From Comamonas composti DSM 21721 (lineage in GTDB: Bacteria; Pseudomonadota; Gammaproteobacteria; Burkholderiales; Burkholderiaceae_C), in assembly GCF_000429845.1 (NCBI RefSeq), contig NZ_AUCQ01000003.1, positions 292,378 through 356,377 of the forward strand: DNA of 64,000 bases, read 5' to 3'. Below, in pieces: positions 16,842 through 26,053 of the stretch (positions within the stretch are counted from its first letter, which is position 1; each line of letters starts with the position of its first letter). The notes beneath the pieces were generated by a model. It ran no database searches. It saw only the letters and a list, made by a program, of their open reading frames with translations, and was not told the origin of the DNA. The position numbers and the translations under genes were made by a program.

Positions 16842-17780
16842 ATGAGCCCCGCAACCCCCTCCATGGCCGACCGCGACGGCAAGATCTGGATGGATGGTCA
16901 GCTCGTGGACTGGCGCGATGCCAAGATCCATGTGCTCAGCCATACGCTGCATTACGGCTGCGGGGCATTCGAGGGCGTCAGGGCCTACAAGACCGAGCAG
17001 GGCACGGCCATCTTCCGGCTCGAGGACCATACCAAGCGCCTGTTCAACAGCGCCAAGATCTTGCGCATGCAGATTCCGTTCACCCAGGAGCAGGCCAACC
17101 AGGCCCAGATCGACGTGGTGCGTGCCAACCAGCTCGAATCCTGCTATCTGCGCCCGCTGACCTGGATTGGCGACAGGAAGCTGGGCGTCTCGCCCAAGGG
17201 CAACACCATTCACCTGATGGTCGCAGCCTGGGCCTGGGGCGCCTACCTGGGCGAGGATGGCATGGAGCGCGGCATACGCGTCAAGGTCTCGAGCTTCACG
17301 CGCCACCATGTGAACATCACCATGAGCCAGGCCAAGGCCGTGAGCAACTACACCAACTCCATCCTGGCCAATACCGAGGCGCTGGATGACGGCTACGACG
17401 AAGCCATCTTGCTGGACGCGGCAGGCTTCGTCTCCGAAGGCTCGGGCGAGAACATCTTCGTGGTCAAGGACGGCGAGGTCTGCACGCCCGACCTCTCGGC
17501 CGGCGCCTTGAACGGCATCACGCGCAACACCGTCATGCACATCTGCGCGGACCTGGGCCTGAACGTGGTGCAAAGGCGCATCACGCGCGACGAGCTGTAT
17601 ATCGCCGATGAAGTGTTCTTCACGGGCACGGCCGCCGAAGTCACGCCCATACGCGAAGTCGACCGCATCCAGATCGGCGAGGGCCGGCGCGGCCCGATCA
17701 CCGAGAAAATTCAGAAGGCCTTCTTCGATATCGTCAACGGCCGCAACCCGAAGTACGCGCACTGGCTGACCAAGGTTTGA
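16842..17780 (+). CDS. ilvE: Branched-chain amino acid aminotransferase
   Basis: This 312-residue class IV PLP aminotransferase makes Ile, Leu and Val from their 2-oxo acids. The N-terminal region has KIWMDGQLVDWRDAKIHVLS and HYGCGAFEGVRAY; the PLP lysine is expected in SQAKAVSNYTNS (about residue 164), and the phosphate-binding FTGTAAEVTPIREVD lies near the C-terminus. Length and motifs match IlvE. A zf-CHCC gene follows after a family B repeat and may be co-transcribed. Confidence 0.95.
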   Translation: MSPATPSMADRDGKIWMDGQLVDWRDAKIHVLSHTLHYGCGAFEGVRAYKTEQGTAIFRLEDHTKRLFNSAKILRMQIPFTQEQANQAQIDVVRANQLESCYLRPLTWIGDRKLGVSPKGNTIHLMVAAWAWGAYLGEDGMERGIRVKVSSFTRHHVNITMSQAKAVSNYTNSILANTEALDDGYDEAILLDAAGFVSEGSGENIFVVKDGEVCTPDLSAGALNGITRNTVMHICADLGLNVVQRRITRDELYIADEVFFTGTAAEVTPIREVDRIQIGEGRRGPITEKIQKAFFDIVNGRNPKYAHWLTKV

Positions 17781-17787
17781 AAATCAC

Positions 17788-17880
17788 CCCCTGAGCGTGA
17801 GCGGCTGCGCCGCCACCGCCTTCAAGAGGCGGCGGCGTCCCCGCTGCGCGGCGGGCATGGCCCCATGCTGGCGGCTCTGC
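17788..17880. repeat. Family B GC-rich repeat between ilvE and zf-CHCC gene
   Basis: Starts CCCCCTGAGCGTGAGCGGC, followed by a GCGCCGCC/GGCGGCGG hairpin, then GTCCCCGCTGCGCGGCGG. The CCCCCTGAGCGGC opening is shared with the copy at 59331-59440. Confidence 0.6.
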
Positions 17881-17912
17881 CCGCACCCACCCCTTACGAA
17901 AGAGACCACGAA

Positions 17913-18122
17913 ATGACCACGAATGCCATCGTTGAACTGGCCGCCAAGGATCTGAACCAGCAAGGCGGTGTTTTCTGTCCCAGCCCCAAGGCCGACATGA
18001 AGCTCTGGAACAACCATCCCCGGGTCTACCTGGACGTGGGCCACACGGGCGAGGCCAAGTGCCCCTACTGCGGCACGCAATACCGGCTCAAGGCCGGCGA
18101 GGTGTTTGCGGGCGGGCATTGA
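17913..18122 (+). CDS. zf-CHCC zinc-finger protein (NDUFS6-like)
   Basis: This 69-residue protein carries the zf-CHCC pattern: a Cys (VFCPSP), an HP pair (NNHPRVYLD) and CPYCGTQYRL near the C-terminus. It resembles the zinc-binding domain of complex I accessory subunit NDUFS6 and small bacterial homologues of unclear function. The ATG at 17913 gives a compact protein; an in-frame ATG at 17865 lies in repeat-like sequence and is less likely. Its position after ilvE is a common bacterial arrangement as far as known. Confidence 0.88.
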   Translation: MTTNAIVELAAKDLNQQGGVFCPSPKADMKLWNNHPRVYLDVGHTGEAKCPYCGTQYRLKAGEVFAGGH

Positions 18123-18133
18123 GCGCTGCCTGG

Positions 18134-18159
18134 CCTGAGAACGTGTTCACGTTCTCAGG
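18134..18159. repeat. Solo family A palindrome downstream of zf-CHCC gene
   Basis: A 26-bp palindrome with 12-bp arms (CCTGAGAACGTG and complement) around a TT centre, 11 bases after the stop of the zf-CHCC gene. The core AGAACGTG matches the end of the 269-bp element. Confidence 0.7.
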
Positions 18160-18170
18160 ACTGCTGCAAG

Positions 18171-18195
18171 CAAGGCCCTCAGCGGGCCTTGTTCC
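18171..18195. terminator. Possible intrinsic terminator between convergent genes
   Basis: CAAGGCCC, a TCAGC loop and GGGCCTTG are followed by a short T-rich run TTCCTT. It lies between the convergent zf-CHCC and GT32-like genes; the U tract is weak. Confidence 0.5.
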
Positions 18196-19155
18196 TTATG
18201 GGTTGAGCGCGCGGTGCCAGATGCTTCCGGGCACGGCGCCGCCGTGGCGGGCCAGCATCTCGCTGAAGTGGCGGCGCTCGCCGCCGCGCAGCTTGACCAC
18301 GGGAGCCAAGGCGGCGGGCGCCTGGCTCAGGCAGAGCCGGGGATAGAGCAAATACCATTTCCAGCGCAGGCCGTGGTGGTAGTAATAAGCCGTGTCCTCG
18401 GCCTTGAACAAGACCATGCAGGAGAACTCCTGGCGCTGCAGCACCCGCTGGGCCGCAATGTGGATCAGCAGATAGCACGGGTCCTTGATGCCTTGCTGAA
18501 GCGCAGCCCACCCGGGCTGCTGCTGCAGGCGCCGCAAATAGACCTCGGCGCCTTCCTCGATCAGCGCCTGATGGAACTCCTCTTGCCAGGCCGCCATGAA
18601 GCGCGAGCCGGGCGGAGCGCCAAAGGCCCAGCTCTCGACCACGGGAAAAGCCGGCAGCCGGGTGAATTTTTCCAGATAAAAGCCCACAAACTCCCTGGTG
18701 GCTGCGTCAGACGCCTGCATCCAGTCCATGGAGCTGGTGAGCAGGCTGCTCGCATCGAGCCAGAAGCCGCCATGGCGGGCCACGAGGTACAGACGCAGCC
18801 AGTCCGACTGCTTGGTCGGGTGCAGCCCGGCAAACTGCCCGGGGAGCTCGCCGGCCTGCACATAGTCGGCAAGATTGCCGGGGTGGACCAGCCGCACTTC
18901 ATAATCCGGGCATTGCAGGCGCCAGCTCTGAAGACATTCGCAGACAAACACATCGGGATGGGGCTGGCTCCAGTACGTCCACAATATCTTGGGTATGGTC
19001 GCAGGCAGCGGTTGGCCGCTGCGATTGACGGCGCCCGCATGCGAGCCCTTGAGCACACAGGGTGCGGGGATTTGATAGCCGGCAGAGCTTTTGAGGTTGG
19101 GGAGCTGAACCAACTGCAAGGCGCCTTTGAAGAGGCAGGCAGGAATCCTGGTCAT
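18196..19155 (-). CDS. GT32-like / capsular polysaccharide synthesis glycosyltransferase
   Basis: This 319-residue protein resembles the glycosyltransferase sugar-binding (DXD)/capsular polysaccharide synthesis family. IPKILWTYWSQPHPD begins the fold, WRLQCPDYEVRLVHPGN follows, and HPTKQSDWLRLYLVARHGG with FWLDASSL supplies the expected acidic nucleotide-sugar site. It probably adds a sugar to a lipid-linked or LPS glycan in the cytoplasm. The ATG at 19155 was chosen; a GTG at 19191 would bring its start within eight bases of the divergent GT4 start. No SD is clear for either. Confidence 0.8.
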   Translation of the reverse strand: MTRIPACLFKGALQLVQLPNLKSSAGYQIPAPCVLKGSHAGAVNRSGQPLPATIPKILWTYWSQPHPDVFVCECLQSWRLQCPDYEVRLVHPGNLADYVQAGELPGQFAGLHPTKQSDWLRLYLVARHGGFWLDASSLLTSSMDWMQASDAATREFVGFYLEKFTRLPAFPVVESWAFGAPPGSRFMAAWQEEFHQALIEEGAEVYLRRLQQQPGWAALQQGIKDPCYLLIHIAAQRVLQRQEFSCMVLFKAEDTAYYYHHGLRWKWYLLYPRLCLSQAPAALAPVVKLRGGERRHFSEMLARHGGAVPGSIWHRALNP

Positions 19156-19199
19156 GGCGGGCTGATGAAGCGGGAGCTCGGTTGAATACACAAATTTCT

Positions 19200-20372
19200 A
19201 TGCAAGCGGATTGTGCTTCAGAACCTGTGACAGGCTTTGTGACAGCGGCTGCCCAGCCCGGCATGCGACGGCCCATGCGGGTGCTGCATTTCGTGACCGG
19301 AGGTTTTTCGGGGGCGACCCAGGTTGCCGTGGATCTGTGCCTGGCCGCCAGGGACACGCCGGACATGCAGACCCTGCTGGTCCTGCGGCGCAAACGCAAT
19401 ACCTCCGAAGCCCGGGTCCAGGCCTTGCGCGACCAGGGCCTGCAGGTGCGTGTGGTCTCCAACTGGCTGCATGTGCTGACCGTGCGCGAGCTGCGCAAGA
19501 TCATGCGTGAATGGAAGCCCGACGTGGTCTTTGCCCACGGCTTTAGCGACCACATCTGGGGCCGGCAGGCCGCCGTGGCCGAAGGTGTGGCGCAGATCTT
19601 TCATGTAGAGCACAACTCGCGCGAGCGCTATACGCGGCGCAGGCTCCAGCAGGCGCTGGCGCTGGCGCCTTTCACCCAGGCCAGCATAGGTGTGTCCGAA
19701 GGCGTGCGCACCAGCCTGGTGGAGCGCGGCTTTCCTCCGGAGCGCTGTGTGGCGATCTGCAACGGCATCGATCTGGAGCGCTTTGCACCAGGCCTGCTGC
19801 CCGGGCACTGGGCCGAGCGTGAACCGGCGATTCTCATGGCCTCGCGCTTTGCCCGGCAAAAAGACCAGGCCACGCTGATCCAGGCCCTGGGCCTGCTGCA
19901 CGGGCAAGGGCTGAAACCACGCCTGTATCTGGCTGGTGGCGGACGCAAGCGTCAGCTGGCCCAGGCGCACAAGCTGGTGCAGCAACTGGGCCTGCAGGAG
20001 CAGGTGCGCTTTCTCGGCAATGTGTCGGATCTGCCGCAAAGGCTGGTGCAGACGCAGATCTTCGTGCTTGCCACTCATTGGGAGGGCATGCCTCTGGCCC
20101 TGGTGGAGGCCATGGCGGCAGGCTGTGCCTGCGTCGGCTCCGAGGTGCTGGGCGTGCGCGAGCTCATCGAGCACGGCAGCAATGGCCTGCTCGTGCCCGA
20201 GTCGGATGCGCGGGCCCTCGCAGAGGCTCTGAAGCGGCTGCTGCAGGACCCGGCCCTGTGCCAGCGTCTGGGCGAGGCGGCGAGGCACCAGGCGTTTGAC
20301 TCCTATGGGCGCCAGCATATGTGGCAGGCCTACCGGCAACTGCTGCTGGGCACCTCAGGCCGCCAGGCCTAG
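19200..20372 (+). CDS. Glycosyltransferase family 4
   Basis: This 390-residue GT-B glycosyltransferase opens the Rossmann-like N-domain with MRVLHFVTGGFSGATQVAVD (residues about 22-41). The C-domain carries ILMASRFARQKDQATLI and the GT4 signature HWEGMPLALVEAMAAGC, followed by GSEVLGVRELIEHGSNGLL. Such enzymes add sugars to LPS core, O-antigen or exopolysaccharide. The ATG at 19200 is used; a later ATG at 19263 places the Rossmann strand at the N-terminus and is possible. It is divergent from the GT32-like gene and convergent with the GT25 gene. Confidence 0.88.
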   Translation: MQADCASEPVTGFVTAAAQPGMRRPMRVLHFVTGGFSGATQVAVDLCLAARDTPDMQTLLVLRRKRNTSEARVQALRDQGLQVRVVSNWLHVLTVRELRKIMREWKPDVVFAHGFSDHIWGRQAAVAEGVAQIFHVEHNSRERYTRRRLQQALALAPFTQASIGVSEGVRTSLVERGFPPERCVAICNGIDLERFAPGLLPGHWAEREPAILMASRFARQKDQATLIQALGLLHGQGLKPRLYLAGGGRKRQLAQAHKLVQQLGLQEQVRFLGNVSDLPQRLVQTQIFVLATHWEGMPLALVEAMAAGCACVGSEVLGVRELIEHGSNGLLVPESDARALAEALKRLLQDPALCQRLGEAARHQAFDSYGRQHMWQAYRQLLLGTSGRQA

Positions 20373-20390
20373 ACCTCTGCGGGGCTTGCC

Positions 20391-21152
20391 TTACAGGATA
20401 TGGCTGGCCTTTGGTGTCTTGGCGCGATGCAGGGCATTGCCCCAGCCCAGCTCCAGCTTCATCCTGAGCTTGCGCAGCCGTTGGGGCAGAGCGGGGGGCG
20501 GCTCTTTTTCCATCCATATGCTGCTCACTTCACTGGTATCGTCCAGCGCGATCACCGAGGGCTGGATGCCGAAGACCTGCAGGTCGTTCTCGAACCAGAA
20601 GCGCAGGTCCACATCAATGGGGCGGCCAAAAGGCAGACGCGAAGCCAGCAGCTTGTGTGCGCCTGCACGGCTGACAACATAGCCGGTCGCAAAACTGGGA
20701 ATACGGCTGTAACTTATTAATTCAAGAGATGAATCTGACAAATATTTACGACTAGCGATTTTCTCTTTGGGGCGTCCAAACAGTTTGATCATGTCCCAGC
20801 GATCTGCGGGCAGGGCTGCAATGGATTGCAGCGCCTGGGGCAGTGTGGGCAGCAGGCGCACATCGTCCTCAAAGACCGCCAGGGCCGGCGCATCCCCGTC
20901 CAGCAACTGGCGCCAGGCCGTGATGTGGCTGCAATAGCAGCCTTTCTCTCCGTTGCCCATGGGCTTGAAATACTGCCGGGAGTTGAGTTGGGAGCTGAAA
21001 TAATAGGCCTTGGCTTCTTCGTCAAGATCATTCCACCAAACGGCAGGCAGGCGGGAAGCTGCCAATCCCAGATTCGAGAATTGAGCCTGCATGCGCTGCT
21101 TGCGCTCTGCATCCTTGGCAAGATTGATATAGACAATGGGAATACTGGGCAT
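20391..21152 (-). CDS. Glycosyltransferase family 25 (LPS biosynthesis)
   Basis: This 253-residue protein matches GT25: it opens IPIVYINLAKDAERKQRM, has GNGEKGCYCSHITAWRQLL, the acidic motif AVFEDDVRLLP and, in the second half, TGYVVSRAGAHKLL with PIDVDLRFW. GT25 enzymes transfer galactose or related sugars onto LPS. ATG 21152 puts the first beta strand at the N-terminus; an upstream in-frame TTG at 21203 is less likely. Parts of the gene (around 20700-20770) are noticeably more AT-rich than the neighbours, hinting at exchange by recombination. Confidence 0.87.
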   Translation of the reverse strand: MPSIPIVYINLAKDAERKQRMQAQFSNLGLAASRLPAVWWNDLDEEAKAYYFSSQLNSRQYFKPMGNGEKGCYCSHITAWRQLLDGDAPALAVFEDDVRLLPTLPQALQSIAALPADRWDMIKLFGRPKEKIASRKYLSDSSLELISYSRIPSFATGYVVSRAGAHKLLASRLPFGRPIDVDLRFWFENDLQVFGIQPSVIALDDTSEVSSIWMEKEPPPALPQRLRKLRMKLELGWGNALHRAKTPKASHIL

Positions 21153-21188
21153 GCTGGAGCTTGGCAGGTGTTCTATCAGGAACTCTTT

Positions 21189-22466
21189 GTGATTTCTTAT
21201 CAAAATTTTTTGAATACGGGCTTTGGGCTCGCGGTATTTTCGTTTTTTGCCTTGAGCCTGGCCGTGCCCTCGGGGTATTCATATGGCAGCTCGGCCATGG
21301 CCTTGCTGGCGCTCGCAAGTCTGCTGCACAAGCCCAGGCAGCAAGCCGGCATGCGGGAGACAGGAATTTTGCTGGCAAGCCTTGCTGCTATCGGTCTGAT
21401 ATGGGCCATGGGCTATGGTAGCTCCACGTCTGCTGGCCTGGACTATGGGGCCAAATATGCGCTGGCTGGCCTGAGCCTCTGGGTGCTGAGCCGTAGCGGC
21501 CTGTGTCCCAGGGCCGTGGTGTGGGGCCTGGCCGCAGGCTCGGTCGGCGCGCTGGGCGTTGCGGCCTACCAGTATCTGGTGCTGCACCTGACCAAGGCCA
21601 GCGGATTCACGAATGCCATCCAGTACGGCGGCATTGCCATGTACATGGGCATTGCCTGCTGGGCCCTGGCGGTGCTGGGGCGCTGGCGCGGGTGGCAGAT
21701 CGGCCTGCTTGCGCTGTGTGGAGGGGCGGGGGTTCTGGCCTCGCTGCTGTCCGAGTCGCGCGGCTCCTGGGTGACCGTGCCCCTGCTGCTGGCCGCGATC
21801 TGGATCATGGCCTGGCGCAATGGCCACAGGCGCAGCGCCTTTGTCGCGGTTGTGGTGATACTTGCGGGCTGCGTGGCCCTGGCCTTGCCCGCCTACCAGA
21901 AGCTCGAGAAGCGCGCGGCCCTCGCGGTGCAGGAGGCGCGCAACTACCAGCTGAATCCTGCGCAATATGCGCAGACCTCGATAGGCCAGCGCCTGGAGCA
22001 GTGGCGGCTGGCGCTGCGCCTGATTGAGGAAAAGCCGCTCGCCGGCTGGGGGCTGCAAGGGTATGTGCGAGCCAAGCAGGAGTTGGTGGATCAGGGCCTG
22101 GCCCATCCTTCGGTCATGGATTACGGCCATGCCCACAATGAGATTCTCGATATGTGGGCCAAGCGCGGGCTGGCCGGCCTGCTGGTGCTGTTGTTCTTCT
22201 ATGCCGCGCCGCTGTATGTGTTCTGGCCGAATGCGCGGCGGCTCGCAGCCGTGGCGGCCGAGCTAAGACCCAGGGCCTTGGCGCTGAGGGCTGCAGCCGC
22301 ACTGCTGCCGCTGGCGTATTTCGGCTTTGGCTGGACCCAGGTCTTTTTTGCCCACAACAGCGGTCACCTGTTCTATACCTTCTCGCTGGCCGCCTTCTGG
22401 GGCGCGATCTGCTTTCTGGAAAGACCGCCAAAAGACTGCCGCCTGGGTGCGGCCCTGGCCGGCTGA
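21189..22466 (+). CDS. O-antigen ligase family protein (WaaL/Wzy_C)
   Basis: This polytopic membrane protein of 425 residues has about ten hydrophobic segments and a large periplasmic loop. SLLSESRGSWVTVPLLL and the loop motif DYGHAHNEILDMWAKRG fit the Wzy_C/WaaL family, which joins O-antigen to lipid A-core or polymerises glycans on the periplasmic side. A GTG start at 21189 preceded by AGGA is chosen because it gives an immediate hydrophobic N-terminus; the open frame extends further upstream antisense to the GT25 gene, which is not credible as coding. It lies only 36 bases from the divergent GT25 start. Confidence 0.82.
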   Translation: MISYQNFLNTGFGLAVFSFFALSLAVPSGYSYGSSAMALLALASLLHKPRQQAGMRETGILLASLAAIGLIWAMGYGSSTSAGLDYGAKYALAGLSLWVLSRSGLCPRAVVWGLAAGSVGALGVAAYQYLVLHLTKASGFTNAIQYGGIAMYMGIACWALAVLGRWRGWQIGLLALCGGAGVLASLLSESRGSWVTVPLLLAAIWIMAWRNGHRRSAFVAVVVILAGCVALALPAYQKLEKRAALAVQEARNYQLNPAQYAQTSIGQRLEQWRLALRLIEEKPLAGWGLQGYVRAKQELVDQGLAHPSVMDYGHAHNEILDMWAKRGLAGLLVLLFFYAAPLYVFWPNARRLAAVAAELRPRALALRAAAALLPLAYFGFGWTQVFFAHNSGHLFYTFSLAAFWGAICFLERPPKDCRLGAALAG

Positions 22467-22484
22467 GGCCTGGCGCGCAGAGGC

Positions 22485-23723
22485 TTATCGGGGGGCCACG
22501 GGCAGGCTCAGCACAAAGCAGGCTCCGTCCTCGCCGTCGGCGCGCGCCGCGCAGTGCACGCTGCCGCCATGGCGCTGAGCGATGGAGCGCACCAGGGACA
22601 GGCCCAGGCCTACGCCGCCAGAGCGTTCGCTGGCCCCGGGCAGGCGGTAGAACTTCTCGAAAATGCGCTCGCGCTGTTCTTCGGGAACACCGGGGCCATG
22701 GTCCTCGATGAGGACTAGAGCCAGGTTGGCCTGGGTGCGCAGGGTCAGCGTGACGTCCCCATGGCTGTAGCGGCGTGCATTTTCCAGCAGGTTGCGCACG
22801 GCACGGCGCAGCAGCTTGGCGATGCCGGGCACTTCTAGCGATCCGTCGGTCTGCACATCAAGCTCGGCATCCACACGCGCACACTCCTCGGCGGCAAGAC
22901 CGATCAGGTCCACGCATTCCATGGTGCCGACATCGGCCTCGTGGGATTCGAGCCGGCTGGCCAGCAGGATCTCGTCCACCAGCTGGTCGAGCTCTTCGAT
23001 ATTGCGCTGTATCTCGGCGCCAGCGCGCGCGCTGGCCGGATCGCTGCCCATGAATTCCAGGCCCATGCGGATGCGTGTGAGCGGCGAGCGCAGCTCATGC
23101 GAGGCATTCGCGAGCAGGGTCTTGTGCGAGGTGACCAGAGTTTCCACGCGCGCAGCGGCTGCATTGAACTGGCGCGCGAGGTCGGCCACCTCGTCCTGGC
23201 CTTGCTCGGCCACGCGCACCGACAGGTCGCCCTCGCCGAAGCGCTGCACGCCACGCTGCAGGGTCTCCAGGCGCTGCAGCAGGCGGCGGATCACGGGGAA
23301 TACGCCCAGGGTGACGGCAATGCTGACCAGGGCCAGCAGCCAGAGAAAGTCGAACGAAGGGCGCAGCCAGAACGGTCCATGGCGGCCGCCACCGCCACTC
23401 GGTGGTCCGGAGCTGCGCTTGCGTGGCGACATCTGCAGGCTCAGGACCTCGCCCTCCACAGTGTCCACCCTGAACTCCAGGCCTTCATCGGGATTGCCGG
23501 GCAGGCGGGTGACCAGGCCCTTGATCATGGGCTGCCCCTGGGCATCGGTGATCACGAACTCGCGCGGGGGCGGGCTGTTGACGGTTTGCGCATTGCGCTC
23601 TGCGGCCACGCGCCACGCATAGCCTATGACCAGGGTGAACAAGGCCAGGCCGCAGGCCACGGCCAGCCAGATGCGCAGATAAAGGCGGCGCGAGAACGGG
23701 CTGAATATGGACACCGCTGGCAC
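22485..23723 (-). CDS. Two-component sensor histidine kinase
   Basis: This 412-residue kinase has a transmembrane segment at about 14-38, a periplasmic domain of about 85 residues, a second transmembrane segment at about 124-145 and a HAMP linker. His209 in LLANASHELRSPLTR is the phosphoacceptor; the ATP domain has LLENARRYS (N box), DHGPGVP (G1) and GGVGLGLSLV (G2). The HELRSPL box resembles CpxA/RstB kinases. A GTG start directly abuts the stop of the response regulator gene upstream, giving a coupled operon. Confidence 0.92.
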   Translation of the reverse strand: MPAVSIFSPFSRRLYLRIWLAVACGLALFTLVIGYAWRVAAERNAQTVNSPPPREFVITDAQGQPMIKGLVTRLPGNPDEGLEFRVDTVEGEVLSLQMSPRKRSSGPPSGGGGRHGPFWLRPSFDFLWLLALVSIAVTLGVFPVIRRLLQRLETLQRGVQRFGEGDLSVRVAEQGQDEVADLARQFNAAAARVETLVTSHKTLLANASHELRSPLTRIRMGLEFMGSDPASARAGAEIQRNIEELDQLVDEILLASRLESHEADVGTMECVDLIGLAAEECARVDAELDVQTDGSLEVPGIAKLLRRAVRNLLENARRYSHGDVTLTLRTQANLALVLIEDHGPGVPEEQRERIFEKFYRLPGASERSGGVGLGLSLVRSIAQRHGGSVHCAARADGEDGACFVLSLPVAPR

Positions 23724-24503
23724 TCAATCCTGCTGTTTGGCGAAGACATAGCCCACGCCGCGCACCGTGAGGATGCGCTTGGGTGTCTTGGGGTCGGACT
23801 CGATGGCTGCGCGTATGCGGCCCATGTGCACGTCAATGGAGCGGTCGAAGGCTTCCAGCTCGCGCCCGCGCACGGCCTCCATGATCTGGTCGCGCGTGAG
23901 TACGCGGCCTGCGCGTTCGGCCAGGGTGACCAGCAGGTCGAACTGGTAGGAGGTCAGCTCGCGCAACTGGCCGGCCACGGTGATGGTGCGCGCGTCGCGG
24001 TCTATCTCCAGGCTGCCGAAGCGCATGCAGGCCGAGCTGGCCGGCTCGGAGTCGCCGCTGCCGCGCCGGCGCAGGATGGCGCGGATGCGCGCCAGCAGCT
24101 CGCGCGGCTCGAAGGGCTTGGGCAGGTAGTCGTCGGCACCGATCTCCAGGCCGATGATGCGGTCCATGGGGTCGCCCTTGGCCGTGAGCATGAGCACGGG
24201 TACCTGGCCTGCGGGGCCGGGCAGGGAGCGTATGCGCCTGCAGACTTCGAGCCCGTCCATGTCGGGCAGCATCAGATCGAGAATCACCAGCTCCGGCGGA
24301 TCGCTGGCGGGCAGGCCGTCACCTGGCAACAGCTGCTCCAGCCCGCTGCGCGCATCGCCCGCATGGCTGACCTGCAGGCCGTTGTTGGCGAGGTATTCGC
24401 TGACCATTTGCGCAAGACGGGCATCGTCTTCGATCATCAGCAACTGATGCATTTGGGGTGGCTGTGTGCTCATGCTGTGGCTTGGTATCTTGCTTTTGCT
24501 CAT
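23724..24503 (-). CDS. OmpR-family response regulator
   Basis: This 259-residue regulator has a receiver domain with the acidic pair in LLMIEDDARL, the phosphoacceptor Asp76 in LVILDLMLPDMDG and the conserved lysine in LMLTAKGD. A C-terminal winged helix contains LTSYQFDLLVTLAERAGRVL and ends in VRGVGYVFA. It is the partner of the kinase encoded immediately downstream. ATG 24503 is used, with an alternative at 24473 that removes a short polar leader. The signal sensed is unknown, but the CpxR/RstA-like pairing suggests envelope or ionic stress. Confidence 0.93.
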   Translation of the reverse strand: MSKSKIPSHSMSTQPPQMHQLLMIEDDARLAQMVSEYLANNGLQVSHAGDARSGLEQLLPGDGLPASDPPELVILDLMLPDMDGLEVCRRIRSLPGPAGQVPVLMLTAKGDPMDRIIGLEIGADDYLPKPFEPRELLARIRAILRRRGSGDSEPASSACMRFGSLEIDRDARTITVAGQLRELTSYQFDLLVTLAERAGRVLTRDQIMEAVRGRELEAFDRSIDVHMGRIRAAIESDPKTPKRILTVRGVGYVFAKQQD

Positions 24504-24610
24504 GCTGCTATGCCTCGGTCATGCAGGCTTGTCGCTTGCGTAAAGTTGGGTAAACCGCCAGATTGCGAAAACCGGGTGCTATCGAACATGTAGCTTTGAC
24601 GGCCTGTGCA

Positions 24611-25966
24611 TCAAGCACCGCGTGCTTTGACGCGTGCTGCGAACACGATGAGCACCAGCACGGGCAGGCCCAGCAGGGCCGTGGTGTGGAAAAAGGCCTC
24701 GTAGCCGAAGCGGTCGACAAAGACCCCGGAAAAGCCCGCAATCCACTTGGGTGCGAGCATCATCATGGAGCTGAACAGCGCATATTGCGTGGCCGAGTAG
24801 CGCACATTGGTGAGGCTGGACAGGTAGGCGATGAAGGCCGCCGAGGCGATGCCGCCGGCCAGGTTGTCGGCGCTGATGACCCAGATCAGCCCCGTGAAAT
24901 CATGGCCGCGCGTGGCCAGCCAGGCGAACAATATGTTCGTCGACGCGGACAGCACCGCGCCCAGCATGAGCACGCGCATCACGCCCCAGCGTATCGCCAT
25001 GGAGCCGCCCACAAAGCCGCCGACCAGGGTCATGATCAGGCCGAAGATCTTGCTCACGGCGGCGACCTCGTCCTTGGTATAGCCCATGTCCACGTAAAAG
25101 CTGTTGGCCATCACGCCCATGACGACATCGCTGATGCGGTACACGCCGATCAGGGCCAGCAGCAACAGCGCATGCCAGCGGTAGCGGCCTATGAAGTCGG
25201 CGAACGGGTCGACCAGCGTGCTCTCCAGCCATTCGCGCAGATTGCGTGCCTTGGCCATGGACGGGGGCGTGGGCTCGGGTGACAGCAGCACGGTGAGTGC
25301 GCCCACCAGCATGCTCGCTGCCATGGCGGCATAGGCCACGGACCAGGCGTCGGCCGCATAGCCCTGGGCCTGACCCTGGACGCGGGCCGCAATCCACAGC
25401 GCGCCCGCGCCGGCCCAGATCATGGCCAGGCGGTAGCCGGTCTGGTAGGTGGCGGCCAGCGCGGCCTGGCGGTCGGCATCGGCGGATTCGATGCGGTAGG
25501 CGTCCAGCGCAATATCCTGGGTGGCCGAGCCAAAGGCCACGGCCAGCGCGCACCAGACCAGGGGCTGCAGCGCCTGGCGCGGATCGAAGAAGGCCATGCC
25601 CAGCAGGCCGGCAGCGATCAGCGCCTGGGAAAACAGCAGCCAGCTGCGCCGGCGGCCCAGCCTGCGTGTGAGCCAGGGCAGGGGCAGGCGGTCCACCAGC
25701 GGCGACCAGGCCCACTTGAAGGCATAGACCAGGCCCACCCAGCTCAGATAGCCGATGGTGGCACGGTTGACCCCGGCTTCGCGCAGCCAGAACGACAGCG
25801 TGCCCAGCACCAGCAGCAGCGGCAGGCCCGCCGAGAAGCCCAGGGCCAGCATGCGCAGGCTCGTGGGTTCGGCGTAGACGCGCAGGCTGTCCATCCAGCT
25901 GCGAGGCGCGGGAGCGGGGTGTGGGTCTGGGTGCAATTCGGAGTCCGGGGAGTAGGGCTTGGTCAT
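24611..25966 (-). CDS. ampG: AmpG-type muropeptide permease
   Basis: This 451-residue MFS transporter is of the AmpG type, importing anhydromuropeptides released during wall turnover for recycling. Characteristic stretches are LALGFSAGLPLLLVLGTLSF, GYLSWVGLVYAFKWAWSPLV and QDIALDAYRIE, and a dozen hydrophobic segments are seen. In many bacteria AmpG controls inducible AmpC beta-lactamase through AmpR; no ampR-ampC pair is next to it here. It stands alone between the two-component system and the AraC regulator. Confidence 0.9.
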   Translation of the reverse strand: MTKPYSPDSELHPDPHPAPAPRSWMDSLRVYAEPTSLRMLALGFSAGLPLLLVLGTLSFWLREAGVNRATIGYLSWVGLVYAFKWAWSPLVDRLPLPWLTRRLGRRRSWLLFSQALIAAGLLGMAFFDPRQALQPLVWCALAVAFGSATQDIALDAYRIESADADRQAALAATYQTGYRLAMIWAGAGALWIAARVQGQAQGYAADAWSVAYAAMAASMLVGALTVLLSPEPTPPSMAKARNLREWLESTLVDPFADFIGRYRWHALLLLALIGVYRISDVVMGVMANSFYVDMGYTKDEVAAVSKIFGLIMTLVGGFVGGSMAIRWGVMRVLMLGAVLSASTNILFAWLATRGHDFTGLIWVISADNLAGGIASAAFIAYLSSLTNVRYSATQYALFSSMMMLAPKWIAGFSGVFVDRFGYEAFFHTTALLGLPVLVLIVFAARVKARGA

Positions 25967-26053
25967 GGTCTGGTGCAGGAGGCTCCGGGCAATTATCTGT
26001 GCCGCAGCGATTCACCCGGGCAAGCGCTACCATGGCGGGCACAAAACACAGCC

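Noticed and set aside
20826-21188. Upstream extension of the O-antigen ligase frame
   Set aside because: It is antisense to the GT25 gene and polar, while the GTG at 21189 with AGGA gives a proper hydrophobic N-terminus.
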